A stretch of DNA of 64,000 bases, taken from the NCBI GenBank assembly GCA_945911015.1, contig CAMDZW010000015.1, positions 1 through 64,000 on the forward strand, in the 5' to 3' direction. The DNA is from an uncultured Propionibacteriaceae bacterium (GTDB lineage Bacteria > Actinomycetota > Actinomycetes > Propionibacteriales > Propionibacteriaceae). Below the pieces are notes generated by a model. The model ran no database searches. It was not told the origin of the DNA and worked only from the letters and a program-made list of their open reading frames with translations. Shown here piece after piece: positions 9,456 through 18,536 of the stretch (the first letter of the stretch is position 1; each line of letters opens with the position of its first letter). Made by a program: the position numbers and the translations under genes.

Positions 9456-10031
9456 CAACAGCCGCCACACCCGTACGGCTTCGGCTTCCAATGCCTCTGG
9501 GGTCGAGTCGTTGTCGATCCAGACATCGGCCACGGCGCGGCGTTGTTCGTCGCTGGCCTGGGACTCGATCCTGGCCTGTGCCTGGGCCGGGGTCATCCCA
9601 CGGTCGCGCACCATCCGTGCCACGCGCTCGGCGACCGGCGCCGACACCACCACAACCGTGTCGTACTCGTCGGCTCGATCCAGTTCCACCAGCAGCGGGA
9701 TGTCGTGGACCACGATCCGGTCGGGTCCGGCCGCAGCGATCAACTCCCGGGTCCGGGCCAACACCCGAGGATGGGTGATCGCCTCCAGGTCGGCCCGAGC
9801 CTGCGGATCGGCGAAGACCATGGCCCCCAGGGCAGCCCGATCCAGCGAGCCGTCGGGGTTGATCACCGACGCGCCGAAACGTGCGGTGATCGCGTCGAGT
9901 CCACTGGTGCCGGGAGTCACGACTTCACGGGCGAGCACATCGGAGTCGATCAGCACCGCACCCAGCGACGCCCAGATCCGGGCCACTGTCGACTTGCCCG
10001 AGGCGATCCCACCGGTGAGTCCGATCAACAT
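9435..10031 (-). CDS. coaE: Dephospho-CoA kinase
   Basis: Phosphorylates the 3'-hydroxyl of dephospho-CoA, the last step of coenzyme A synthesis. From ATG 10031 it has 198 residues and begins MLIGLTGGIASGKST, a P-loop at the extreme N-terminus as usual for CoaE. Further family marks are DSDVLAREVV, HPRV and DIPLLVE. A GTG three codons upstream (10040) is also open, but the ATG sits 7 nt after a TAGGGT -10 box and matches the family N-terminus. Divergent from the tandem GNAT gene. Confidence 0.93.
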   Translation of the reverse strand: MLIGLTGGIASGKSTVARIWASLGAVLIDSDVLAREVVTPGTSGLDAITARFGASVINPDGSLDRAALGAMVFADPQARADLEAITHPRVLARTRELIAAAGPDRIVVHDIPLLVELDRADEYDTVVVVSAPVAERVARMVRDRGMTPAQAQARIESQASDEQRRAVADVWIDNDSTPEALEAEAVRVWRLLSAPDPG

Positions 10032-10038
10032 GGCGCTC

Positions 10039-10044
10039 ACCCTA
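10039..10044 (-). promoter_or_regulatory. -10 box of coaE (TAGGGT), leaderless start
   Basis: Minus-strand TAGGGT, then 7 nt, then ATG at 10031. No Shine-Dalgarno sequence lies between, so the mRNA is probably leaderless. Confidence 0.55.
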
Positions 10045-10069
10045 CCGACGTAGACGGTTCCCGATATTG

Positions 10070-10086
10070 CCCGTACGGGTTAGGCT
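10070..10086 (+). promoter_or_regulatory. Palindrome CCCGTACGGG and -10 box TAGGCT before the GNAT gene
   Basis: A perfect 10-bp palindrome at 10070-10079 is followed at once by TAGGCT at 10081-10086. The leader then carries GGCGAGGAG before GTG 10140. The palindrome could be an operator between coaE and the GNAT gene, though CGTACG-type palindromes are frequent in this genome. Confidence 0.4.
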
Positions 10087-10139
10087 GCCCGAAGAGGCAT
10101 CGACGGACGACAGACCGATCAACGGCGAGGAGCGACAGC

Positions 10140-11219
10140 GTGGCACACACCGGGACCGTCGATGACAGACCGGGCCTCGCCGAGGCAGAGGCTGAGCTGG
10201 CCGGACTGTCAGCCGCCACTGGACTCGACTGGTCACTGTTGCGCTATGAGGATCTCGACGAGGTCAGTGGGCTGCTCACCGCGATCGAACACTTTGACGA
10301 TCCCGAATCGATCCACCACCTCGAAGACCTTCAGGAAACCTATCGCAGTGCGGCGATCCCACCCGAGGAGCAGGCCGCCGTCGGCCGACTGCCGGAGGGG
10401 CAGGTGGTGGCCTACGGGTGGAATCTGCTGTCGCCAGGCGATGTTGAGGTGCGCCGGGTCTACCTGACCGGGGGAGTCCACCCCGGTTTCCGAGACCAGG
10501 GCCACGGCAAGGCGCTCCTGGGCTGGCAACTCAACCGTGCCCGTGCCTGGGACCGGGCCACCCGCGAGGACGGTTTCGGACCGCTCGAGCTGACCTGCTT
10601 TGCCGAGGATCATCTGCCGGCAGCTCACCGTCTGCTCACCGGTGTCGGCTTCACCCCGCGCCGGTGGTCGGTCGACATGAGCCTGGTCTTCGGGCCCAAG
10701 CTCGATGCTCCGCAAGTGCCGGAGGGGATCGAGATCATCGGCTTCGACCACTCCTTCAGTGACGAGGTGCGGGTCTGCCACAATGCCTGCTTTGCCGAGA
10801 AGCCCGGCGCCAGACCGGTCGACTCCGCCACCTGGATCGAGAGCGTGTCGGGGCCGAATTTTCACCCGGAGTGGTCCTGGCTGGCCCGTGACACCGACTC
10901 GGGTCAGATCATCGGCTACGCCCTGAACTCCGGTTATGAATCGGACTGGGAGGCGCAGGGACACTCGGAGGGCTGGACCGACCGGTTCGGGGTGTTGGCA
11001 TCCCACCGACGTCGCGGTGTGGCCCGAGCCCTGTTGCTCACCTCGATGGCCTCCTTCCGCCGTGCCGGACTGGACGGGGCCGGGCTCGGTGTCGACTTCT
11101 TCGATACCTCCGCTGGCCGCGGCCTGTACGAGCGTGTCGGGTACACCGCTGGCCGTACCACGACCTTGTACGCGCTCACCGAAGGGTCGCAGCGCGAGGA
11201 GCCCTCGCCCACGTCGTAG
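10140..11219 (+). CDS. Tandem-GNAT acetyltransferase (mycothiol-synthase-like fold)
   Basis: 359 residues with two GNAT domains, each showing motif [20 protein letters not shown] near residue 115 and [16 protein letters not shown] near residue 290. Only the second has the clean RRxGxA pyrophosphate loop. Double GNAT architecture is shared with mycothiol synthase MshD and with many actinobacterial acetyltransferases; the sequence does not let me choose a substrate. The GTG at 10140 has a GAGGAG ribosome binding site 7 nt upstream. The TAG stop is part of the -10 box of yebC. Confidence 0.7.
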   Translation: MAHTGTVDDRPGLAEAEAELAGLSAATGLDWSLLRYEDLDEVSGLLTAIEHFDDPESIHHLEDLQETYRSAAIPPEEQAAVGRLPEGQVVAYGWNLLSPGDVEVRRVYLTGGVHPGFRDQGHGKALLGWQLNRARAWDRATREDGFGPLELTCFAEDHLPAAHRLLTGVGFTPRRWSVDMSLVFGPKLDAPQVPEGIEIIGFDHSFSDEVRVCHNACFAEKPGARPVDSATWIESVSGPNFHPEWSWLARDTDSGQIIGYALNSGYESDWEAQGHSEGWTDRFGVLASHRRRGVARALLLTSMASFRRAGLDGAGLGVDFFDTSAGRGLYERVGYTAGRTTTLYALTEGSQREEPSPTS

Positions 11220-11222
11220 GAT
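11217..11222 (+). promoter_or_regulatory. -10 box of yebC (TAGGAT), leaderless start
   Basis: TAGGAT begins with the stop codon of the upstream gene and lies 7 nt before ATG 11230. This spacing also argues for 11230 over the in-frame ATG at 11221. Confidence 0.55.
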
Positions 11223-11229
11223 GGCCGGC

Positions 11230-11982
11230 ATGGCCGGACACTCCAAGTGGGCAACCACCAAGCACAAGAAGGCGGTCATCGACGCACGGCGCGGCAAGCT
11301 CTTCGCCAAGTTGGTCAAGAATGTCGAGGTCGCAGCACGTCTGGGCGGCGGGGACCCCGCCGGCAACCCGACGTTGTACGACGCGATCCAGAAGGCCAAG
11401 AAGTCGTCGGTGCCCAATGACAACATCGATCGCGCGGTCAAGCGTGGCTCCGGCGCCGATGGCGGTGGGGCCGACTACGAGACCATCATGTACGAGGCGT
11501 ACGGCCCAGCCGGCGTGGCGATGCTGATCGAGTGTCTGACCGACAACCGCAACCGTTCGGCCACCGATGTCCGGGTCGCGGTCACCCGCAACGGCGGCAC
11601 CTTGGCCGATGTCGGCTCCACGGCGCGGCTGTTCCAGCGCAAGGGCGTGGTCGTGGTGGCCAAGGACCAGGAAGGTCGTGCGGTCACCGAGGACGATCTG
11701 TTGGAGGCCACCCTCGAGGCCGGGCCCGAGGACGTCAACGACCTCGGTGAGGTCTTCGAGGTGGTTGCCGAGCCCAATGACACCGTGGAGGTCCGCAAGG
11801 CGGTCCAGGCCGCCGGGCTCGACTACGAGTCCGCCGAGGTCCAGTTCGTCCCTGACTTCACCCAGCCGCTCGACGAGGCCGATGCGGAGAAGCTGGAGAA
11901 GCTCATCGACGCCCTGGAGGACTCCGACGACGTCCAGAACGTCTACGTCAACGCCGAGTGGCCCGAGTCCGACGAGGACTGA
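11230..11982 (+). CDS. yebC: YebC/PmpR/TACO1-family protein
   Basis: 250 residues, family size. It begins [21 protein letters not shown], close to the invariant family start ([14 protein letters not shown]), and has [12 protein letters not shown] and [15 protein letters not shown], typical of domains 2 and 3. Long described as a DNA-binding transcriptional regulator; members are now also linked to translation through polyproline stalls. It stands directly before ruvC, the usual actinobacterial and enterobacterial order. The distance of 9 bp to ruvC suggests one transcript. Confidence 0.93.
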   Translation: MAGHSKWATTKHKKAVIDARRGKLFAKLVKNVEVAARLGGGDPAGNPTLYDAIQKAKKSSVPNDNIDRAVKRGSGADGGGADYETIMYEAYGPAGVAMLIECLTDNRNRSATDVRVAVTRNGGTLADVGSTARLFQRKGVVVVAKDQEGRAVTEDDLLEATLEAGPEDVNDLGEVFEVVAEPNDTVEVRKAVQAAGLDYESAEVQFVPDFTQPLDEADAEKLEKLIDALEDSDDVQNVYVNAEWPESDED

Positions 11983-11991
11983 GGCAGCTCG

Positions 11992-12588
11992 ATGCGGGTC
12001 CTCGGAGTCGATCCCGGCCTCACCCGGTGCGGCGTGGGTGTGGTCGATCAGGAACCCGGTGGTCGACCGGTGATGGTCGATGTCGGAGTGATCCGCACCC
12101 CGGCCGACCTGGACACTTCGCGCCGCCTCGTCCAGATCGAGGAGGGACTGCAGGAATGGCTCGGCACCCACCGTCCCGATGTCGTCTGCGTCGAGCGGGT
12201 CTTCGCCCAACACAATGTCCGTACGGTGATGGGCACCGCCCAGGCCTCGGGTGTGGTCATGTTGGTGGGTGCTCGTCACGGGCTGCCGGTGATGTTGCAC
12301 ACCCCCAGCGAGGTGAAGGCGGCCATCACCGGATCAGGCCGGGCGGACAAGGCCCAGGTGGGGGAGATGGTCACTCGGATCCTGGGTCTGGACAACCCGC
12401 CCAAACCCGCCGATGCTGCCGATGCGCTGGCCCTGGCGATCTGCCACCTGTGGCGCGGCGGAGCCACGAATCGTCTCGCGGCCCTGCACGCACAGACTCG
12501 AGCCGGCACCACCGCAGGCTCGACTGCCACGACCAACGGTTACGCCCGGGCAGTCGCCGCTGCCCGGCGTGCGAACCCGCCCCGCTGA
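11992..12588 (+). CDS. ruvC: Crossover junction endodeoxyribonuclease RuvC
   Basis: Resolves Holliday junctions by symmetrical cleavage within RuvAB-junction complexes. 198 residues. Acidic catalytic residues are visible: D7 in LGVDPGL, the Glu of VCVERVF, and the [14 protein letters not shown] segment with the closing Asp pair. The C-terminal 30 residues are low in conservation and rich in Ala/Thr. Followed by ruvA and ruvB in the standard order. Confidence 0.95.
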   Translation: MRVLGVDPGLTRCGVGVVDQEPGGRPVMVDVGVIRTPADLDTSRRLVQIEEGLQEWLGTHRPDVVCVERVFAQHNVRTVMGTAQASGVVMLVGARHGLPVMLHTPSEVKAAITGSGRADKAQVGEMVTRILGLDNPPKPADAADALALAICHLWRGGATNRLAALHAQTRAGTTAGSTATTNGYARAVAAARRANPPR

Positions 12589-12629
12589 CCCCTGGGTCGT
12601 CGACCCACCCGTTGAACAGGAGAGTTGCG

Positions 12630-13238
12630 TTGATCTCGAGACTGACCGGCACAGTCGCCCACCTGGGCGCCACCACCGCCGTGCTGGATCTGTCCGGCTT
12701 CGGCGTCCTGGTCCAGGTCAGCCCACGCACCTCGGCGACCCTGCGACTGGGCGAGGCTGCCACCGTGTCCACCTCCTTGGTGGTGCGAGAGGACTCGTTG
12801 ACGTTGTACGGTTTCGCCGACGACGACGCCCGTGACCTGTTCGAACTGTTGCTCACCGCCAACGGTGTCGGTCCGAAGCTGGCCCAGGCCGCGTTGGCGG
12901 TCCACGAACCGGATGTGCTGCGGGCTGCCATTGCCAACAGTGACCACGCAGTGCTGACCACCGTGCCCGGCATCGGCAAGAAGGGCGCGGAGAAGATCTG
13001 CCTCGAACTGCGGGACAAGGTCGCCGCACTGGGCCCGGTCGGCGGGCCGACGCCGGCCAGCCCGAGCGAGGCCGAGGACCGTTGGCGGGCCCAGGTCAAC
13101 GCCGGCCTGCAGGGGCTCGGCTGGTCACCCAAGGATGCGATCGCCGCCTGTGATGCGGTGACACCGCTGGTCGAGGACGACCCCGAGGTTTCCATCTCGG
13201 TCCTGATGCGGGCCGCCCTGCAGAGTCTGGCGCGCTGA
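12630..13238 (+). CDS. ruvA: Holliday junction branch migration protein RuvA
   Basis: Tetrameric junction-binding subunit that loads RuvB helicase. From TTG 12630 it has 202 residues, family size, and starts with the OB-fold SRLTGTV. Helix-hairpin-helix motifs are in [15 protein letters not shown] and [16 protein letters not shown]. The C-terminal domain III ([18 protein letters not shown]) contacts RuvB. The TTG start is chosen because CAGGAGAG lies 5-8 nt upstream and the frame has no ATG/GTG there. The stop overlaps the ruvB ATG (TGATG). Confidence 0.93.
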   Translation: MISRLTGTVAHLGATTAVLDLSGFGVLVQVSPRTSATLRLGEAATVSTSLVVREDSLTLYGFADDDARDLFELLLTANGVGPKLAQAALAVHEPDVLRAAIANSDHAVLTTVPGIGKKGAEKICLELRDKVAALGPVGGPTPASPSEAEDRWRAQVNAGLQGLGWSPKDAIAACDAVTPLVEDDPEVSISVLMRAALQSLAR

Positions 13239-14263
13239 TGAACCGTGAGGTCGACCCCCAGGCCGAGCCGAGCGATCTGGTGGCCGACAGCGCGCTGAGG
13301 CCTGACCGGTTGGCTGACTTCGGCGGACAGCCGCGGGTCCGCGACCAGCTCGGTCTGGTCCTCGACGCTGCGCGACGCCGTGACTCGGTGGCCGACCATG
13401 TGTTGTTGTCGGGGCCGCCCGGGCTGGGCAAGACGACGCTGGCGATGATCATCGCCACCGAAATGGCCGCGCCGATCCGGATCTCCAGCGGTCCGGCGAT
13501 CCAACATGCCGGTGACCTGGCCGCGATCCTGTCCGGACTGGTCGAGGGAGAGGTCTTCTTCCTCGACGAGATCCACCGGATGTCGCGGCCGGCCGAGGAG
13601 ATGCTGTACCTGGCGATGGAGGACTTCCGGGTCGACGTGGTGGTCGGCAAGGGCCCGGGAGCGACGGCAATTCCGTTGGAGATTCCGCGCTTCACCCTGG
13701 TCGGGGCCACCACCCGTGCCGGACTGTTGCCGGGGCCGTTGCGGGACCGGTTCGGGTTCACCGCGCAACTGGACTACTACGAGGCAGCCGACCTGGAACG
13801 CATCGTGGTCCGTTCGGCGGCGCTGTTGGGCCAGCAGTTGGATCCTGATGCCGCCACTGAGATCGCGGGGCGTTCTCGTGGCACCCCGCGGATCGTGAAC
13901 CGACTGTTGCGCCGTGTCCGCGACTACGCCGAGATCCATGGTGACGGACGGCTGACCAAGCAAGCGGCGATGGCGGCTCTGGAGCTCTACGAGGTCGACG
14001 AACTCGGCCTCGACCGGCTGGACCGGGCCGTGCTGGAATCCCTGTGCCGCCGGTTCGGCGGAGGACCGGTTGGCCTGTCGACCTTGGCGATCTCGATCGG
14101 GGAGGAATCCGAGACCGTCGAAGAGGTCGCTGAGCCTTTCCTGGTCCGACAGGGTTTCTTGATGCGCACACCGCGGGGTCGGCTCGCCACCGCGTTGGCG
14201 TGGCAACATCTCGGTCTCACCCCGCCTGCGGATCTGGCTGGCCCGGGAACACTGTTCGGCTGA
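13238..14263 (+). CDS. ruvB: Holliday junction branch migration ATPase RuvB
   Basis: AAA+ motor of the RuvABC resolvasome. 341 residues. Walker A is [11 protein letters not shown], Walker B is FFLDEIHR, sensor 1 is GATTRAG followed by LRDRFG, and the C-terminal winged helix ends the protein. The ATG overlaps the ruvA stop by one base. Confidence 0.96.
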   Translation: MNREVDPQAEPSDLVADSALRPDRLADFGGQPRVRDQLGLVLDAARRRDSVADHVLLSGPPGLGKTTLAMIIATEMAAPIRISSGPAIQHAGDLAAILSGLVEGEVFFLDEIHRMSRPAEEMLYLAMEDFRVDVVVGKGPGATAIPLEIPRFTLVGATTRAGLLPGPLRDRFGFTAQLDYYEAADLERIVVRSAALLGQQLDPDAATEIAGRSRGTPRIVNRLLRRVRDYAEIHGDGRLTKQAAMAALELYEVDELGLDRLDRAVLESLCRRFGGGPVGLSTLAISIGEESETVEEVAEPFLVRQGFLMRTPRGRLATALAWQHLGLTPPADLAGPGTLFG

Positions 14264-14321
14264 CCACCACAACGTGTGGGACACCGGGTGCCGCAGTGCC
14301 GTCATCGGCGATTGCTGTGGG

Positions 14322-14327
14322 TAGACT
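14322..14327 (+). promoter_or_regulatory. -10 box before yajC (TAGACT)
   Basis: TAGACT lies 54 nt before the yajC ATG, in the 117-bp gap after ruvB. The leader carries GAAGCGGAGA as ribosome binding site. A small hairpin (CCACA-ACG-TGTGG, 14267-14279) follows ruvB but is too short to call a terminator. Confidence 0.5.
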
Positions 14328-14380
14328 GTCGCGGTCAGTGCCCATGTTGAGTCGAAACGAAGCGGAGACCCGGTCTCGCC

Positions 14381-14836
14381 ATGCCAGATCCCAACCTGAT
14401 GACCACGATCGCGATGATCGCCTTGATGTTCGTCGCCTTCTACTTCCTCATCCTGCGTCCCCAGAAGAAGCGCGCCGAGCAGCAGCGCCAGACGCTCAAT
14501 GCCCTGGAGCCGGGAGTGCGGGTGCTGACCAGCACCGGCGTCTACGGCAAGCTGCTGCGCATCGGTGAGAAGCAGGCGGTGATCGAGTTGTCGCCCGGCA
14601 ACGAGATGACCATCGTCAAGCACGCCATTGCCAAGGCGGTCGTCCCCGGTGACGAGGACCTGGAGATGGAGTCGGCCAGCGACTCCGACGAACTCTCCCC
14701 CCAGGCCTACGACGACCCGGCCTACGACGACCCGGCCTACGACGACAGGGAGCCCGGCACCGAGGGCTCCTCCTATGATCCCGAGCGTCGGGACGGCTTC
14801 CCCTTCGCTGACCGTAACGACAAGCCCGGAGCCTGA
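14381..14836 (+). CDS. yajC: Preprotein translocase subunit YajC
   Basis: Small inner-membrane partner of SecDF. 151 residues. One membrane helix (about 8-24, IAMIALMFVAFYFLILRP) is followed by the family RPQKKR and LEPGVRVLTSTGVYGKL segments. The C-terminal tail (about 95-151) is acidic and carries the repeat YDDPA, absent from most YajC. It lies 2 bp before secD, so the three export genes form an operon. Confidence 0.9.
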   Translation: MPDPNLMTTIAMIALMFVAFYFLILRPQKKRAEQQRQTLNALEPGVRVLTSTGVYGKLLRIGEKQAVIELSPGNEMTIVKHAIAKAVVPGDEDLEMESASDSDELSPQAYDDPAYDDPAYDDREPGTEGSSYDPERRDGFPFADRNDKPGA

Positions 14837-14838
14837 CG

Positions 14839-16521
14839 GTGCCGTCCCCCTCCCGGTCACGACCGGTCGTACGACTGGTCGTGGTGATCCTGGTCATCGC
14901 GCTCGCCTACGGCACGATGGCCCTGCAGAACTCGTGGTTGCCCAAGCTTGGTCTTGACCTGCGCGGCGGCACCACCATTTTGTTGACGGCCAAGAATGTT
15001 GACCCCGAATCGGGTGGCAGCATTGCCGGGAACAGCCTGGAACAGGCTCGTCAGATCATCCAGAATCGCGTCGACGCACTCGGGGTCGGCGAGAGCGAAG
15101 TGACCATCGCGGGCAACAACCAGATCCAGGTCTCGGTGCCGAACATGCAGCGGCAGGAGCTGATCGACACCGTCGGCCAGACCGCCGTGCTGCAGTTCCG
15201 GTTGGTCTATGTGGCGCAACCGGTCATGCCTTCGGCCCCCGATCCCTCGACCACCCCGAGTGGTGCCCCCTCAGGTGAGCCGTCCGGGGAACCCTCAGGT
15301 GAACCGTCCGGGGAGCCCTCGGATGAGCCGAGCGGTGAACCGTCCGGGGAGTCGACCGGCGGCAACAATCGTCCGGCGCCACAACTACCCTCGGTGCCGC
15401 CGCCCTCGGTCGGCTCCGACGAGGCGAATGTGCCGCTCGAGGACACACTCGGCTGGCAGCCCTCACAGGCCGACTACGAACGTTTCCTTGCGTACCAGTG
15501 CGGTGACGAGGTGCCCGACCTGCCCCGCCAGCCACTGGTGACCTGCAGCGAGGACGGCACCGAAAAGTTGCTCCTCGGGCCGACCCTGATCGACGGTGAC
15601 CAGCTGCGGGATGCCTCGGCCGGCATCCCGCAGGGCAGCCTGGAGTGGATCGTGAACCTGGAGTTCAAGTCCGACGGGGCCAAGCTGTTCGGTGACGCCA
15701 CCAGGCAGCTGGCGGGTGAGCAGAATCCGATGAACCGCTTTGCTGTGGTGCTGGACGGGGTCTCGATCACCGCGCCCGAGGTGAATGAACCCATCCTCGA
15801 TGGTCGGGCCCAGATCAGTGGCAACTTCAACCAGGGCAGCGCGCAGCAGCTGGCCAATGTCTTGAAGTACGGTTCGCTGCCGTTGTCGTTCGAGATCTCC
15901 TCGGTCGACACTGTCTCGGCCAGTCTCGGTGGCGAGCAGCTGCGCGCCGGCATGATCGCGGGCCTGATCGGCCTGATCCTCGTGCTGATCTACTCGATCA
16001 TCTACTACCGCGGCCTGTTCGTGGTGATCGCCGCCTCGTTGGTGATTGCTGCCACCTTGACCTACGCGATGATGGTCCTCTTGGGAGAGACCGTCGGATT
16101 TGCGCTGAACCTCCCTGGCATAGCCGGGGCCATTGTAGCCATCGGCATGACGGCCGACTCGTTCGTCATCTACTTCGAACGCATCCGGGACGAGGTTCGC
16201 GAGGGCCGTACCCGTCGTAGTGCGGTGGCCGCCGGTTGGCGGCGGGCCCGGCCGACGGTGATCATCTCCGATGCGGTCCAGTTGCTCTCTGCGGTGGTGC
16301 TGTTCGTCCTGGCCAGCGGTTCGGTGAAGGGTTTTGCCTTCACCCTGGGCCTGACGACCGTGCTCGACCTGGTCGTGGTGGTCATGTTCACCCATCCGAT
16401 GATGGAACTGTTGATCCGTACGAAATTCTTCGGCCACGGCCACAAGCTGTCCGGCCTTGACGCCCGCCACCTCGGGGTGGACCGCGCTGGGATCGCCAGA
16501 CTCAAGGAGGGCCGCGCCTGA
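14839..16521 (+). CDS. secD: Protein translocase subunit SecD
   Basis: RND-type membrane protein that, with SecF, uses the proton gradient to pull exported proteins from the Sec channel. 560 residues. The N-terminal helix (about 11-30) is followed by GLDLRGGT, the conserved SecD box. The C-terminal half has five predicted helices with GMTADSFVIYFERIRDE. Between residues about 130 and 190 the periplasmic region holds a Pro/Ser/Glu-rich insert with repeated SGEP, a flexible linker common in actinobacteria but clearly repeat-expanded here. GTG start; the stop overlaps the secF ATG. Confidence 0.93.
   Translation: MPSPSRSRPVVRLVVVILVIALAYGTMALQNSWLPKLGLDLRGGTTILLTAKNVDPESGGSIAGNSLEQARQIIQNRVDALGVGESEVTIAGNNQIQVSVPNMQRQELIDTVGQTAVLQFRLVYVAQPVMPSAPDPSTTPSGAPSGEPSGEPSGEPSGEPSDEPSGEPSGESTGGNNRPAPQLPSVPPPSVGSDEANVPLEDTLGWQPSQADYERFLAYQCGDEVPDLPRQPLVTCSEDGTEKLLLGPTLIDGDQLRDASAGIPQGSLEWIVNLEFKSDGAKLFGDATRQLAGEQNPMNRFAVVLDGVSITAPEVNEPILDGRAQISGNFNQGSAQQLANVLKYGSLPLSFEISSVDTVSASLGGEQLRAGMIAGLIGLILVLIYSIIYYRGLFVVIAASLVIAATLTYAMMVLLGETVGFALNLPGIAGAIVAIGMTADSFVIYFERIRDEVREGRTRRSAVAAGWRRARPTVIISDAVQLLSAVVLFVLASGSVKGFAFTLGLTTVLDLVVVVMFTHPMMELLIRTKFFGHGHKLSGLDARHLGVDRAGIARLKEGRA
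15271..15360 (+). repeat. 24-bp repeats encoding SGEPSGEP in secD
   Basis: Units such as CCCTCAGGTGAACCGTCCGG recur with a 24-bp period and drift at the 3' end (SDEP, SGES). They keep frame and lengthen the periplasmic linker. Confidence 0.8.
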
Positions 16522-17984
16522 TGGCCGCACGACGCAAGACCAACGGTCGCGGATCCAAACGTCGCCCCACCGGCTCCACCCGACGTGGCACCAAGGACCA
16601 GTCGGACCAGGTGCGCGACGAGACCGAGCTGGAGCTCGAGGACCTCGAGGACCTCGCGGACGATCAGGACGTCGCGGCGGATCCGATCGATGCCCAGAAC
16701 GAGCCGGAGGAGGACGACCTTCCCGAGGACCCGGAGCCCGATGACGAGGATCTGGACACCGAGGATCCTGACGACGAGGACGTCGACGCCGATCCTGACG
16801 AGGACGCAGCACCGGTGAAGTCCCGGAGCCGTCGTTCGGCCTCGGAGGAGACGCCCTCGCGCGAGACCTTGGCGGGCAAGCTCTATTCCGGCAAGATCTC
16901 GTTCCCGTTCATGCGGCGCAGCCCGATCTTCTACGCCATCTCTGCCCTGATCATCGTGGCCTCGCTGGTTACGGTGTCGATCCGCGGATTCAACTTCGGC
17001 ATCGAATTCCTCGGTGGCGCCGACTTCCAGGTCACCACCACCGTGAAGGACGACACGGTGTCGACCTTCACCGACGCCGTCTCCGCCACCGGGCTGCCGG
17101 ACCTGACCGAGATCACCGTGCGCACCATCGGTGACAACCGGGTGCGGATCCAGACCCGCACCCTCGAAACCACCACCGAGGTGCCGACCGTCCAGGCGGC
17201 GATCGCCGAGGCCGCCGGAGTCGATCCCGGCGACGTCGCGTACAGCCTGATCGGCGCCTCCTGGGGCGGCCAGATCACCCAGCAGGCGATCACCGCGCTG
17301 ATCGTCTTCCTCGCCCTGGTCAGCGTGGTCATTGCGGTCTACTTCCGCAACTGGAAGATGTCGGTGGCCGCGATGGCGGCGCTGGTGCACGACCTCGTGC
17401 TGACCGTCGGGATCTACGCTGCGGTCGGTTTCGCGATCACACCGGCCTCGGTGATCGGCATCCTCACCATCTTGGGCTACTCGTTGTACGACACTGTGGT
17501 GGTCTTCGACAAGGTACGGGAGAACACCCGCAACCTGACCGGCCAGACCTCCCGGACATATTCCGAGGCCGCCAACCTGGCGGTCAACCAGGTCGTGGTC
17601 CGGTCGGTCAACACGACCATCATCGGCGTGCTACCGGTCGCTGCTCTGCTCGTCGCCGGCGTGTTCATCCTCGGTGAGGGACCGTTGAAGGACCTGGCCC
17701 TCGCCCTGTTCGTCGGCATGATCGCCGGTGCCTACTCCTCGCTGGCCATCGCCGCTCCGCTGCTGGTCAGGATGGTCGAGGTCAACCCCGACATCAAACG
17801 CCACAACCTGAGGGTCGCCAAGCGGCGCGAGGGCAGGTCGGCCGAGCCGGGGAAGGACTCGGAGAAGGAATTGGTCACCGCAGGTGCGGTGAGCGGCCGT
17901 GAACTGAAGCCCTCCGGGTCGCGGCGACCCCAGCCGGCCCGATCCAGTCGGGCCGCCCGCAAGAACCGGGGACGTCGCCGATGA
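16521..17984 (+). CDS. secF: Protein translocase subunit SecF with acidic N-terminal extension
   Basis: Partner of SecD. 487 residues, against roughly 300-440 for most SecF. Residues 1-25 are strongly basic. Residues 33-97 are 37/65 Asp or Glu with no Lys or Arg. The SecF core begins near 118 with SFPFMRRSPIFY, then GFNFGIEFLGG (family box), and later helices with GYSLYDTVVVFDKVREN. The C-terminal tail is basic and probably cytoplasmic. The ATG overlaps the secD stop by one base; the 3' end overlaps apt by 4 bp. Confidence 0.93.
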   Translation: MAARRKTNGRGSKRRPTGSTRRGTKDQSDQVRDETELELEDLEDLADDQDVAADPIDAQNEPEEDDLPEDPEPDDEDLDTEDPDDEDVDADPDEDAAPVKSRSRRSASEETPSRETLAGKLYSGKISFPFMRRSPIFYAISALIIVASLVTVSIRGFNFGIEFLGGADFQVTTTVKDDTVSTFTDAVSATGLPDLTEITVRTIGDNRVRIQTRTLETTTEVPTVQAAIAEAAGVDPGDVAYSLIGASWGGQITQQAITALIVFLALVSVVIAVYFRNWKMSVAAMAALVHDLVLTVGIYAAVGFAITPASVIGILTILGYSLYDTVVVFDKVRENTRNLTGQTSRTYSEAANLAVNQVVVRSVNTTIIGVLPVAALLVAGVFILGEGPLKDLALALFVGMIAGAYSSLAIAAPLLVRMVEVNPDIKRHNLRVAKRREGRSAEPGKDSEKELVTAGAVSGRELKPSGSRRPQPARSSRAARKNRGRRR

Positions 17985-18526
17985 ACACCGTGGCCACCAG
18001 CCCCGTGACCGTCGTCGACGGCCTGATCCGCACCATCGCCGACTTCCCGGTCCCGGGCATCCAGTTCTACGACATCGCCCCGGTCCTCGGCTCGGCCGAG
18101 GGTCTGCGGGCCGCCGTGGACGCCTTGGTCGCCGAGTGTCCTGCCGAGATCGATGTGGTGGTCGGGGTAGAGGCCCGCGGCTTCATCGTCGGAGCTCCAT
18201 TGGCACTGGGCATTGGTCGCGGTTTCGTCCCGGTCCGCAAGCCAGGCAAACTGCCGGGTGCGGTGCTGAGCCACTCGTACTCCCTGGAATACGGTCAGGC
18301 CACGCTCACCGTTCAGCAGGACGCCTTCCCGGCCGGTTCACGCGTGTTGCTGGTCGACGACGTCCTCGCCACCGGCGGCACGATCGCGGCCGCTGCTGCC
18401 CTGACCGAGCAATTGGGCGGGGTGGTCGTCGGCGCCAGTGTGCTGCTCGAGCTCAGCGGACTCGGCGGCCGGGAGAACCTTGCCCGCGCCGGACTGAGCG
18501 ACATCCGCAGCGTGGTCACACGCTGA
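17981..18526 (+). CDS. apt: Adenine phosphoribosyltransferase
   Basis: Purine salvage enzyme converting adenine and PRPP to AMP. 181 residues. FPVPGIQFYDIAPVL is the N-terminal family signature, GVEARGF the adenine-side loop, and VLLVDDVLATGGT the PRPP-binding motif. The ATG overlaps the secF stop (ATGA). The secF-apt linkage is typical of actinobacteria. Confidence 0.94.
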   Translation: MNTVATSPVTVVDGLIRTIADFPVPGIQFYDIAPVLGSAEGLRAAVDALVAECPAEIDVVVGVEARGFIVGAPLALGIGRGFVPVRKPGKLPGAVLSHSYSLEYGQATLTVQQDAFPAGSRVLLVDDVLATGGTIAAAAALTEQLGGVVVGASVLLELSGLGGRENLARAGLSDIRSVVTR

Positions 18527-18536
18527 GGGCGGCCCG

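Noticed and set aside
12371..14860. Open frame of 829 codons on the minus strand
   Set aside because: Antisense to ruvA, ruvB and yajC, which have complete family motifs; the minus-strand translation has none.
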